Source: a virus
Strand: one strand, 5' to 3'
DNA: 64,000 nt
Virus record (IMG/VR): IMGVR_UViG_3300005613_000057
Coordinates: 1-64,000 of that record
The notes under the pieces: generated by a model
The model's input: only the letters and a program-made list of their open reading frames with translations
Databases searched by the model: none
Told to the model about the DNA's origin: nothing
Translations under genes and position numbers: made by a program
In this document: in pieces, positions 8,485 through 15,673 of the stretch
How positions within the stretch are numbered: position 1 is the stretch's first letter
Layout of the letters: the number at the start of each line of letters is the position of its first letter

Positions 8485-9701
8485 GATTTTTTGGAGCTGG
8501 TGGGAAAATAGAAAATAATGGATTTCCGCGTTTAGGACATGATTTAGGACAAAGTGAAGCTTCTTGGCATAGATATCAGTATCTTGCAAGCAATTTATTT
8601 ACTGCTTCAAATTACAATACTAATGTCACTACTACAACAGGAGGAATTACCGCTTATAACGGTATTTTTGGTATGTCTACTATGGACGAAAAGGGAATTA
8701 TTTATTCTGCTAGAATAGGACTAGTCAATGGAACATGCCAACACTATCAAATTGATACTAATACTGAAACCATTAGTCTCTTCGACACTGGAATCACTTC
8801 AACCGATGAATATGATGGTACTGCATTATGTGCTACGGTTAACGGAATTATGTATAGCGGAGCAGGTCAAAATGGTAAATACATAAAAATAGACACAAAA
8901 ACAAACCCCCCAACTGTTACCAAAAAAACACTACCAAATTATACTCCTGTTCCTAATGATTCCTATGCTCCACAGGTGGTTCCTACAAGAAACAATCAAG
9001 GATATGTTTACCAATGTCCCTATGGCCATGGTGTTGATAGAATATGGAAATTAGACCCCTACACAGACACAGTAACAGAAATTGGAATCAATTTTAATCC
9101 TAATGTTTCAACGTGGGGTTGGCATTCTAATGTTCTCTGTCCCCAAAATAATTGTATTTATGGAATATATCTAAGAGGTCTGAATAATAATAAGATATTA
9201 AAAATAGATACCAATACCGATACAGTTTCTCTTTTAAATACTACACTCACACTTCCAAATTCTAATGACCAGGCTTATCGAGGAGGCACCTATGATCCAG
9301 TTAGTCAAAAAGTTTGGTTCATGCCTATTTCATTAAAATTCCAAATAGTTTCTTTGGACCCGAATAATAATGATTCGACTTCAACACACGGAACATATTC
9401 AGGCGCAAATGGGCCTAGATATATCGGAGCTTGTCTGGGATTAGACGGAAGAATATATTCGATTGGATGGGCTTATACAAATATTTGGACATATGATATT
9501 CAAAATAATATAAGAACACAGTCGGGGAGCACGGGACTATTAAATGCATATTTGGGTGAATCGGCTATTTTAGGAAAAAACGGAAAAATATATCTCTTTC
9601 CGTTTAATGCAACCACAGGAATAGGTGTAATTAACACATCCAATAATGAAGTATATAACTTACCAACAAATTACTTAATAACAAATAGAAATTCTCATTA
9701 G
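8481..9701 (+). CDS. Beta-propeller-like repeat protein, 406 residues
   Basis: ATG 8481 overlaps the previous stop and has CAGGAG upstream. Blade-like repeats read ..KIDT.TDTV..L and ..DPYTDTVTEIG, with GKIY or GIIY between them, as in YVTN/Vgb- or Kelch-type propellers. There is no signal peptide. With the RCC1 protein it is the second propeller in the left part of the window. A receptor-binding or decoration role is inferred; the base composition is visibly AT-richer than its neighbours, which suggests exchange of this module. Confidence 0.6.
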   Translation: MRFFGAGGKIENNGFPRLGHDLGQSEASWHRYQYLASNLFTASNYNTNVTTTTGGITAYNGIFGMSTMDEKGIIYSARIGLVNGTCQHYQIDTNTETISLFDTGITSTDEYDGTALCATVNGIMYSGAGQNGKYIKIDTKTNPPTVTKKTLPNYTPVPNDSYAPQVVPTRNNQGYVYQCPYGHGVDRIWKLDPYTDTVTEIGINFNPNVSTWGWHSNVLCPQNNCIYGIYLRGLNNNKILKIDTNTDTVSLLNTTLTLPNSNDQAYRGGTYDPVSQKVWFMPISLKFQIVSLDPNNNDSTSTHGTYSGANGPRYIGACLGLDGRIYSIGWAYTNIWTYDIQNNIRTQSGSTGLLNAYLGESAILGKNGKIYLFPFNATTGIGVINTSNNEVYNLPTNYLITNRNSH

Positions 9702-9714
9702 TCGGAAATAAAGC

Positions 9715-9963
9715 ATGAAATACTCAATAATCTCAAGCATGTATGACGAAAAACAAAACAAGATAGTTGAAAAACACGCTGAAGTAAACGAAGAGAACGA
9801 AATCGTCTCGGAAGAAATTCTAGAGACACCTCAAGAAAATTCCGAGTATGTCGTGGAGAATTTCCTTGTTCCTTCCCACAAGATACATATAATAGATGGT
9901 GTCGAGTATCTTGTCACTCCTGAAGGAAAGAAATTCGCGATATGGTCACTTCTAGAAAAATAA
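9715..9963 (+). CDS. Hypothetical acidic protein, 82 residues
   Basis: Soluble, glutamate-rich (EVNEENEIVSEEILETPQEN), ending in a small domain with LVTPEGKKFAIWSLLEK. GGAAATAA lies before ATG 9715. It overlaps the next gene by 22 bases. No family recognised. Confidence 0.55.
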   Translation: MKYSIISSMYDEKQNKIVEKHAEVNEENEIVSEEILETPQENSEYVVENFLVPSHKIHIIDGVEYLVTPEGKKFAIWSLLEK

Positions 9964-10136
9964 GAATTGGAATTGAGATGCTATCAGCATCTGTAGTTTG
10001 TTTTTTGGCAGGTTTGTCTTTTGGGTATCAGACAGAATTTTCATTTCCCTATGCTCTGGGATTTCTCTCTCTATACGCTATCGTTCTGTGGGGAACCCTC
10101 AGAGAGACGATAGAGTGGTATCTGGAGGAAGATTGA
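9942..10136 (+). CDS. Small membrane protein, 64 residues
   Basis: There are two hydrophobic helices (IEMLSASVVCFLAGLSFGY and FPYALGFLSLYAIVLWGTL) and an acidic tail (EWYLEED). This is a hairpin-like topology with cytoplasmic ends likely. No specific function can be given. Confidence 0.5.
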   Translation: MVTSRKIRIGIEMLSASVVCFLAGLSFGYQTEFSFPYALGFLSLYAIVLWGTLRETIEWYLEED

Positions 10137-10256
10137 ATGGGTTGGGAGCATGAAAAATACGGATGGAAAGAGGTGAAAGAAAAAGATGAAACTTGCAATA
10201 ACGATTCTTCTAGCGAGCATGATGATGACTCAAAGCACAACAATAATTCCAGTTGA
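10137..10256 (+). CDS. Possible 39-residue hydrophilic peptide
   Basis: ATG 10137 abuts the previous stop. The peptide (MGWEHEKYGWKEVKEKDE..., ending in Asn/Ser/Asp repeats) overlaps the next gene out of frame by 71 bases. Such long overlaps are uncommon, so this may be chance. Confidence 0.25.
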   Translation: MGWEHEKYGWKEVKEKDETCNNDSSSEHDDDSKHNNNSS

Positions 10257-10695
10257 CACAAAGACCACGCAAAAGTCAAAACAGTTTTTTCAATCGGAAC
10301 CAAAAGCAACAATACTTTGCTATTGGTATTACCCAACACCCGTTGTAGATTCTGCAAGAACCGCATGGATTGGTGTTGATGGATTTGCAATGAACGAGAT
10401 TGACCATGTTCTCTTTTTGGTTGAGAATCGTGGTGTGGTGAAAGTGGAACAAAAGACACTTCTCAAAATGAGAAATGCACCAGCATATTGGATTGGTGTT
10501 CACGGGTCAAGAACATATGCATCCGAAAAATACGGAAACCCCGTAATCAATCTTATTGAGATCAATTACGGGGAAACCATTCATATTCAGGCTGTGGTCG
10601 TGGACAAGAAAGGCAAGAAAGCCTTTTCCACCAAACCAATCAAAATCAAGTGGTATGGTAGCGACTCAATAAATCCATTTCTCTACTCATTTTGA
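10186..10695 (+). CDS. Secreted protein with possible Ig-like domain, 169 residues
   Basis: The first 17 residues (MKLAITILLASMMMTQS) are a likely signal peptide. The rest is beta-rich: IDHVLFLVENRGVVKVEQKT, then IHIQAVVVDKKGKKAFSTKP, which reads like the closing strands of an Ig/fibronectin-like fold. It ends convergently with the dockerin gene on the other strand and overlaps it by nine bases. Confidence 0.5.
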   Translation: MKLAITILLASMMMTQSTTIIPVDTKTTQKSKQFFQSEPKATILCYWYYPTPVVDSARTAWIGVDGFAMNEIDHVLFLVENRGVVKVEQKTLLKMRNAPAYWIGVHGSRTYASEKYGNPVINLIEINYGETIHIQAVVVDKKGKKAFSTKPIKIKWYGSDSINPFLYSF

Positions 10696-12069
10696 GTAGA
10701 ACTCATCCATCGTTGAACGTGCAACCTTGAGATGTTGAAGAATCGTCTGACTTGAAAGTTCAGTCAGTTTACTTCTCCACTCATATCTTTCCTCTTCTGA
10801 TGCTGAACCATATTCCCAAGGAATTTCGTTTTCATTCAAGTTGTAATTCTTGACGAAAGCATTTTTCCAAGAAGCATCTGGTGTTTTTCCTTGACCCGGA
10901 ATAGCGATTCCAACATAAAACGTGTGTGCATACCAAGTCGCAAGACCATCAATTCCTTCTTCAAGATATGGAAGAAATGTAGCTTCACGAATGAAGTCGT
11001 TCTGAACAACTTTGTTGGGAAACTCATATTTTCCACCAGGAGCATACCAAGGACCAATCATGGGAATGATTGGTTTTGTTGTCCCCATTCTCTCATTGAA
11101 CATATGACAAAAGCGAACCAATTCTTTTCTGTATTCGGTTTCTCTCGGCAGAATATTGTTGTTGAATGAATCGGGGTCGTAGCGATTGTAGAATGAAGGA
11201 TTCAACCAATCGCATTCCGACATGAGTTCTTCGTAGCATCCATACTTGAAATCAATTTCATTTTGTTTGACTTCTTCTGGTGCGTTTGCCCACTGATATG
11301 CCGTTGTCGGTGAAGGATGAGGAAGCCAATATTTGAGAAGTGGAAGACCATAGTAGGTCCATTTCATCTTTGGAAACTCTTGTTTCATAACGCGAAGAGC
11401 TTCAACCATGACTCTGGTTGCTTCTGCGTTTTCGGGAGTTCCCTTTCCTTTATCCAAACCACGGAAGAAATCACCTTCGTAGTCCAGCTGCCCATATCCT
11501 GTGGGCTCCTCATCACCGTAGAAAGCACGAACATCAGCAATCACCTTGTCTGTGTTGATGCTCAAACTTCCTGTCTTGTTTCCGTGACCAATATCCCATG
11601 AAGCATACCAAATGTAATAAAGCTCAGCACCAGCACGGGTTCTTGCAACCTTGTCCATCTCTTCTTCATTTGCTATTTGGTGATTGAGTTCATATCTAGT
11701 CGGATCTCCAATTCCCTTTGAACGGAAATATCTACTTGAGAGAGTTCCGTGATGTGGGTAGAGAAGAATATCACCTTTCTTTGGTGCTTCCTCTTCCTGT
11801 TTTGTCTTCATGTTGAGAAGTAGAATACCCAAATCGGAGCCATCGACTGTTCCGTCGTCGTTCAAATCATATTCTTCATTGTCTGTTCCCCATGCTGACA
11901 TCAAGCTCGCCAAATCATGAGAATCAAACTTTTCCCTCTCTTCTGGTGTAGGAATCCCTTCCTTGGGGTTTGGTCCCAAATTTGGTTTCACGTTGTTTTC
12001 TTCAGAAGCAGCCAAAAACCCAAACATACTCTTGATGAAGTCAAAAATTTTGATGAAAAAATTTCTCAT
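10687..12069 (-). CDS. Dockerin-like repeat fused to putative TIM-barrel glycoside hydrolase
   Basis: The 460-residue protein has a short hydrophobic N-terminus (MRNFFIKIFDFIKSMFGFLA). A dockerin-type EF-hand pair follows at about residues 50-88 (LASLMSAWGTDNEEYDLNDD, GTVDGSDLGILLLNM). A C-terminal domain of about 360 residues has features of a (beta/alpha)8 hydrolase: WYASWDIGHGN, YGQLDYEGDFF, WLNPSFYNRYDPD, IIPMIGPWYAPGGKY. The LDYEG motif is a candidate acid pair, but I cannot assign a GH family. It is the only minus-strand gene in the left half and has its own CATAAATA late-type box and AAAGGAAAAA ribosome binding site. A host-polysaccharide-degrading or virion-associated role is inferred. 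Dockerins of this AWG...DLNDDGTVDGSDL type are frequent in planctomycetes, so acquisition from a host is plausible. Confidence 0.6.
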   Translation of the reverse strand: MRNFFIKIFDFIKSMFGFLAASEENNVKPNLGPNPKEGIPTPEEREKFDSHDLASLMSAWGTDNEEYDLNDDGTVDGSDLGILLLNMKTKQEEEAPKKGDILLYPHHGTLSSRYFRSKGIGDPTRYELNHQIANEEEMDKVARTRAGAELYYIWYASWDIGHGNKTGSLSINTDKVIADVRAFYGDEEPTGYGQLDYEGDFFRGLDKGKGTPENAEATRVMVEALRVMKQEFPKMKWTYYGLPLLKYWLPHPSPTTAYQWANAPEEVKQNEIDFKYGCYEELMSECDWLNPSFYNRYDPDSFNNNILPRETEYRKELVRFCHMFNERMGTTKPIIPMIGPWYAPGGKYEFPNKVVQNDFIREATFLPYLEEGIDGLATWYAHTFYVGIAIPGQGKTPDASWKNAFVKNYNLNENEIPWEYGSASEEERYEWRSKLTELSSQTILQHLKVARSTMDEFYSK

Positions 12070-12105
12070 GTGTTTTTCCTTTGTTAAAATAGGGAATACT
12101 CAGAG

Positions 12106-12113
12106 TATTTATG
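12106..12113 (-). promoter_or_regulatory. Late-type promoter box CATAAATA
   Basis: CATAAATA (followed by C) on the minus strand lies 37 bases before the start of the dockerin gene. It differs from the T4 late box TATAAATA by one base, and the same variant occurs before other genes here. Confidence 0.45.
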
Positions 12114-12140
12114 ACTATATAGCTTTGGGAGAAGAAAACC

Positions 12141-12242
12141 ATGAAAGAATTCATTAGCAGCACCAAAGGCAAAGTCATAATATTCATAGTGATAGTATTG
12201 GGAATCGGAATCGTCGGTGGAATTTCTGGATTATTCACTTGA
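12141..12242 (+). CDS. Tiny membrane protein, 33 residues
   Basis: MKEFISSTKGK followed by one hydrophobic helix (VIIFIVIVLGIGIVGGISG). GGGAGAAGAAAACC precedes the ATG, a strong ribosome binding site. It starts divergently from the dockerin gene. Confidence 0.45.
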   Translation: MKEFISSTKGKVIIFIVIVLGIGIVGGISGLFT

Positions 12243-12275
12243 CTTTAGAAAAAGTAAGCGTAGAATTCAAGGAAA

Positions 12276-12360
12276 GCCGGCGTGGCGAAATTGGCATACG
12301 CGGTTGACTCAAAATCAACTTTCCTAGAGGAAATTGCAGGTTCGAGTCCTGTCGCCGGTA
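12276..12360 (+). tRNA. tRNA-Leu (anticodon CAA)
   Basis: A full cloverleaf can be drawn. The acceptor stem is GCCGGCG with CGCCGGT and discriminator A. The D arm is GCG/CGC. The anticodon stem is GTTGA/TCAAC with loop CTCAAAA, giving anticodon CAA. It has a long class II variable arm and a T loop TTCGAGT. The CCA end is not encoded. It would decode TTG leucine codons, common in these AT-rich genes. Confidence 0.9.
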
Positions 12361-12371
12361 TTGGAGAAGCG

Positions 12372-12596
12372 ATGTTTGAAGAAGAATATGATGAAATAGA
12401 GTTTGAAGAAGCTCTCAGAAAAATCATGGACAAACTTCAAGAATCCTTTTCAATTCTAGAGGACCACGGCTTGGTGAGAACTCTATGGGATGAAAATGGA
12501 AACGATTCTTTGGAACCAACGGAAAAGATGATGAAACTTGAGCGTCAAGGAAAACTTCGTTCCTATGTAAAAAACATATTTCAAGAAGATGAATGA
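12372..12596 (+). CDS. Hypothetical acidic protein, 74 residues
   Basis: The frame is open upstream through the tRNA, but ATG 12372 follows the tRNA with GGAGAAG upstream. The product is helical and acidic (EEEYDEIEFEEALRKIMDKL). It overlaps the next gene by eight bases. Function is unknown. Confidence 0.55.
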   Translation: MFEEEYDEIEFEEALRKIMDKLQESFSILEDHGLVRTLWDENGNDSLEPTEKMMKLERQGKLRSYVKNIFQEDE

Positions 12597-12849
12597 TTTT
12601 TACTATTTTAGCTTCGACTTTGACCAGATTTCCGAATGGACACAACCATTCATTGGCAATGTAATCGCATTGACTCCAGAAAAAAATTCAAAGACATTCA
12701 TAATGTTTCTAGAGTATGATTTGGAAAACAACATGGTCATTCATTACGAAGATGATGATGAATGGGGCTATGATATCATGCCAAAAGAGGATTGTCTAAA
12801 TAAGTATCTCGGGTATAGAAAAGAAGGCTATATCCCAATGGAGTTATAA
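12589..12849 (+). CDS. Hypothetical protein, 86 residues
   Basis: Soluble, aromatic and acidic (MNDFYYFSFDFDQISEW; HYEDDDEWGYDIMPKED). It overlaps the previous gene and lies four bases before the next. No family recognised. Confidence 0.55.
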   Translation: MNDFYYFSFDFDQISEWTQPFIGNVIALTPEKNSKTFIMFLEYDLENNMVIHYEDDDEWGYDIMPKEDCLNKYLGYRKEGYIPMEL

Positions 12850-12853
12850 GGCA

Positions 12854-13129
12854 ATGAAAGAATGTTATGTGCGAATGGTCAAGGAATCACACCACTGGAA
12901 AGGTTCCATTGAATTGTTTGGGTTTGATGAACATCAAAGAAGAGTATATCCATCTCCGCCACAAATGGTGTATGAAGTTCATGGCAAACCAGCAACAAGA
13001 ATATTGGATTCAATTCGTAGTTTTCTTGCTGCGAATAAGGAATACAATGCTACACATATTGTAAGAAACGGTTCGGAAAAACTTCTAGGGTTCTTTTCCG
13101 TCCCACTAAGTAAAGGAATAGAAGAATGA
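12854..13129 (+). CDS. Hypothetical protein, 91 residues
   Basis: A compact soluble protein (YVRMVKESHHWKGSIELFGF). It starts five bases after the previous stop and overlaps the next start (ATGA at 13126), so it sits in the middle of a coupled run of small genes. No family recognised. Confidence 0.55.
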   Translation: MKECYVRMVKESHHWKGSIELFGFDEHQRRVYPSPPQMVYEVHGKPATRILDSIRSFLAANKEYNATHIVRNGSEKLLGFFSVPLSKGIEE

Positions 13130-13389
13130 AGAAGATGATTTTGATTGCGGGAATTTTTCTTAGTATATTGGGTATCACCTCACAAGCAACAGCACAACAA
13201 GTTCGTTGGGGCGTAAATGTTCGCTGGAATGGGGGATGGGGTGGCGGGTATTGCCCTCCTCCTGTGTATTATCCACAACCTGTTTATTATCCATCACCAG
13301 TGTATTATGCACCAGTTCCATACTACAATCCATATGTTCCCTGTCCTCCAACATTCAGTCCTGCTGTCTATCGTAGATATTGTTGGTAA
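13126..13389 (+). CDS. Secreted Pro/Tyr-repeat protein, 87 residues
   Basis: A clear signal peptide (MKKMILIAGIFLSILGITSQATAQQ) is followed by WGVNVRWNGGWGGGY and then PVYYPQPVYYPSPVYY repeats with three cysteines. After cleavage it would be a small, extended exported protein. Proteins with this layout are more often cellular than viral, so a host origin is possible. Confidence 0.55.
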   Translation: MKKMILIAGIFLSILGITSQATAQQVRWGVNVRWNGGWGGGYCPPPVYYPQPVYYPSPVYYAPVPYYNPYVPCPPTFSPAVYRRYCW

Positions 13390-13437
13390 TCCAAAAACCT
13401 AAATACTTCTGCAACTTTTTTTACAAAGGAGAACAAA

Positions 13438-13812
13438 GTGGCAGAAGAAAACATCTATCAAGACCTTGAGAATATGTTTGATGGAGAGGATTTTGGGTTC
13501 AATGCTGTCAATGAAGACGAACTAGCAGAACTCACAGGAAGCAAGGAAACAGAAGAACTCTTCTCTTCCGCTGCAAAAAGTGAAGACATTCAGAGATTGG
13601 AATCAAAACTTGATGCAATTCTTAACGACAAGAGTTCCAACACTGATTGTGAAGAAGTTCTTCGTGGTAAAATGCAACAAATCGAGAAACTCGTATTCCC
13701 TCTTCTCATCAACCTGAAGAAGAACCCCGACAAGGAATACATTCTCTGGCCAAACAGAACAACAATCATTGACCAGCAAATCAAGAGAATTCTCGGCGTT
13801 ACCAGATTTTGA
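13438..13812 (+). CDS. Conserved T4-like phage protein of unknown function, 124 residues
   Basis: GTG start with AAAGGAGAAC at ideal spacing. The acidic N-terminal half has a short coiled-coil-like segment (DIQRLESKLDAILND). The C-terminal part reads LKKNPDKEYILWPNRTTIID and ends ILGVTRF, a pattern I associate with a small conserved protein of marine T4-like phages. Its role is not known to me. Confidence 0.6.
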   Translation: MAEENIYQDLENMFDGEDFGFNAVNEDELAELTGSKETEELFSSAAKSEDIQRLESKLDAILNDKSSNTDCEEVLRGKMQQIEKLVFPLLINLKKNPDKEYILWPNRTTIIDQQIKRILGVTRF

Positions 13813-13879
13813 GTGAAATAAACCATTGAAGATATCGTTATAGAGTCAAGTGTGAATCACATTCATAAGGAGAAAAATC

Positions 13880-14233
13880 ATGCTTGAATCAATCGCATTG
13901 TCAATGGTGCTCTGGCAACCACCACATCAGAGAGGTCCAGAATTTCGTCCTCAAAATCCTCCTAGAGCTGTTGAAGGAAGAATGGATTCTCGTCGGCAAC
14001 CAAGAAATTCTTTTTGGTCTCAGGAGGAAAAAAGAGAAAGAACTCCTCAGAGAAGAAGAGGAATTTCACTTGACATTTTTGTTGAAATGCTTCAAAAAGG
14101 AGATCCCAGAGCAGATCTCAACAAAGATGGAAAAATCAATGGTGCTGATTTGGAACTCGTCTTGGAAAGAAAGATGAACAGAATGAAGGGAGAGAGACGA
14201 GGAAGATGCGGTAATTGCTGTAAAAACAAGTAA
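13880..14233 (+). CDS. Arg-rich protein with dockerin-like EF-hand, 117 residues
   Basis: ATAAGGAGAAAAATC before ATG 13880 is a strong ribosome binding site. Residues about 20-60 are Arg/Gln-rich. They are followed by DPRADLNKDGKINGADLELV, a calcium-binding loop of the dockerin/EF-hand type with D-x-N-x-D-G-x-I-x-x-x-D spacing. The basic tail has paired cysteines (CGNCC). A second dockerin-like loop in one phage is unusual. Partner and function are unknown. Confidence 0.55.
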   Translation: MLESIALSMVLWQPPHQRGPEFRPQNPPRAVEGRMDSRRQPRNSFWSQEEKRERTPQRRRGISLDIFVEMLQKGDPRADLNKDGKINGADLELVLERKMNRMKGERRGRCGNCCKNK

Positions 14234-14252
14234 TCTAGGTCTTCTGGGGAAA

Positions 14253-14287
14253 AAACCTCACTAGCATTGAACTAGTGAGGTTTTTTT
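14253..14287 (+). terminator. Rho-independent terminator
   Basis: ACCTCACTAG and CTAGTGAGGT form a perfect ten-pair stem with a seven-base loop, followed by seven T residues. Confidence 0.85.
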
Positions 14288-14290
14288 GCG

Positions 14291-14298
14291 TATAAATA
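14291..14298 (+). promoter_or_regulatory. T4-type late promoter box TATAAATA
   Basis: An exact TATAAATA, followed by C, lies four bases after the terminator T tract: the same terminator-then-late-box arrangement as at 7363-7396. It would drive the genes from about 14312 onward. Confidence 0.6.
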
Positions 14299-14438
14299 CT
14301 TTGGGAAAAACATGAAAAGTATCCGACACATAGAAGTCACTTCAAAAGCATTTTTTTGCAATTGGATTTCGCTATTTCAAAGCACTATTTCCATGATTGA
14401 TAAGATTATGTTTCACTCAATCAGGGAAGAAACCATCC

Positions 14439-14780
14439 ATGCAAAACCAAGACGTAAGATTTTGGCACAACATCAAAACAGGAGAAACCGTGGATTGCAA
14501 ATACCACTATGATTGCAAAATAGTGGAGAAGAAGATATTAAGCGAAGGCAAAATGAACTTTTTTCGCAGTGGCTGGTGTAGATTGGGTGTTTATCGCCAA
14601 ATTGATAAGAAAATAGGAATAGTGGAATGTTACAGTAAAAAATGTTTAAAGAAAGGTATTGATTTTCTACTCTCTAAATATAAGATAGACATGTTGATAA
14701 CTGAAACTCATGATAAAAATTATTCCGAAATGGAAATATTCAAAAATCCCCTAGCGAAAGGAACAGAAAATGGAATTTGA
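14439..14780 (+). CDS. Hypothetical protein, 113 residues
   Basis: The frame is open from TTG 14397, but ATG 14439 has AGGGAAG upstream and begins the better-looking sequence (MQNQDVRFWHNIKTGETV). It contains several cysteines and is basic. A shorter frame in another phase (14312-14512) overlaps its start and is probably not coding. The end overlaps the next gene by 11 bases. Confidence 0.5.
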   Translation: MQNQDVRFWHNIKTGETVDCKYHYDCKIVEKKILSEGKMNFFRSGWCRLGVYRQIDKKIGIVECYSKKCLKKGIDFLLSKYKIDMLITETHDKNYSEMEIFKNPLAKGTENGI

Positions 14781-15078
14781 CAAATCTGAAGACTTTTATA
14801 ATTGGTTGAATTCTTTTGAAAATTTAGATGGTTCTGCATATGGACCAGAATTTGAATCCTATGCTAGAATGCAAAGATTTCTTTTAGATAAGAGTATATG
14901 CAATTGCAAGAAAAAAGGAAAAAGTATAGACTCCTATTATGAAAACTTGAAAAACATTTCAAATGAAAATCGCGACAATCTACTTGAATTCTTGAGTGTG
15001 GAGTATATACTTCTCAAGAAGGAGGAAACCCTCATTGTCGAACTCAGAGCAACATCTACTGAACCATCGCAAAGCTAA
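14770..15078 (+). CDS. Hypothetical protein, 102 residues
   Basis: An acidic, helical soluble protein (MEFDKSEDFYNWLNSFENLD) with a short Cys pair (CNCKKKGKS). It overlaps both neighbours, which suggests coupled translation with the metallopeptidase-like gene. No family recognised. Confidence 0.5.
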   Translation: MEFDKSEDFYNWLNSFENLDGSAYGPEFESYARMQRFLLDKSICNCKKKGKSIDSYYENLKNISNENRDNLLEFLSVEYILLKKEETLIVELRATSTEPSQS

Positions 15079-15661
15079 GAAATTCGTTGAATTAGTAAAA
15101 AAAGAACTGAAAGAATACAATATGAAACTTGTCTTTGGACGAGGAGAAATGGTCAACGGATACAAGTGCCGATGTTCTGGATATTTTGATGAGGAGAAGG
15201 TGGTTGTTGCTTCTAAAAACCGACATTGGTTGAGTGTTCTAGTCCACGAATATTCACATTTTCTTCAGTGGAAGAAAAGGGACGAAGAATACGAAGATAT
15301 GTTTGTGAATGGAAGAGATTGCAATGGGATAATTGACGATTGGTTGGACGGAGAAGAGTATCGCCCAAGCACAATAGAAAAAGCATTCATCAAAGTTCGC
15401 AGAATGGAAAAGACCTGCGACATGATTGCTTTGTCTCTCATCAAAAAATACAAACTACCGATAAACGAAGAATATTTCACAAGACATGCAAACTGTCATG
15501 TTTATTATTATCACATGATGGAAAGAACCAGAAAAAGATATGTCAACGACGAAATGTTCTATAATATCATGGTTCACAAAGCCATGCCAAAGACATTCAA
15601 GTGCAAGAACATTCGTTATATGCCTGAAAAGATATACAAGATTGCTCGAAGAGCATTTTAG
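15035..15661 (+). CDS. Putative zinc metallopeptidase-like protein (HExxH), 208 residues
   Basis: I chose the TTG at 15035 because AAGGAGG lies at ideal spacing; the frame continues upstream to 14996. The motif VLVHEYSHFLQW carries the zinc-binding HExxH signature, and RKYVNDEM and a conserved acidic stretch (GIIDDWLDGEEY) follow. The fold and substrate are unknown. It could be a protease acting on host or virion proteins, or a non-catalytic relative. It lies 12 bases before GMP reductase. Confidence 0.55.
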   Translation: MSNSEQHLLNHRKAKKFVELVKKELKEYNMKLVFGRGEMVNGYKCRCSGYFDEEKVVVASKNRHWLSVLVHEYSHFLQWKKRDEEYEDMFVNGRDCNGIIDDWLDGEEYRPSTIEKAFIKVRRMEKTCDMIALSLIKKYKLPINEEYFTRHANCHVYYYHMMERTRKRYVNDEMFYNIMVHKAMPKTFKCKNIRYMPEKIYKIARRAF

Positions 15662-15673
15662 GGAGATTTCAGT

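Noticed and set aside
14312-14512. 66-residue frame after the late box
   Set aside because: It overlaps the better-supported 14439 gene in another phase and has no recognisable protein character; it may be leader sequence.
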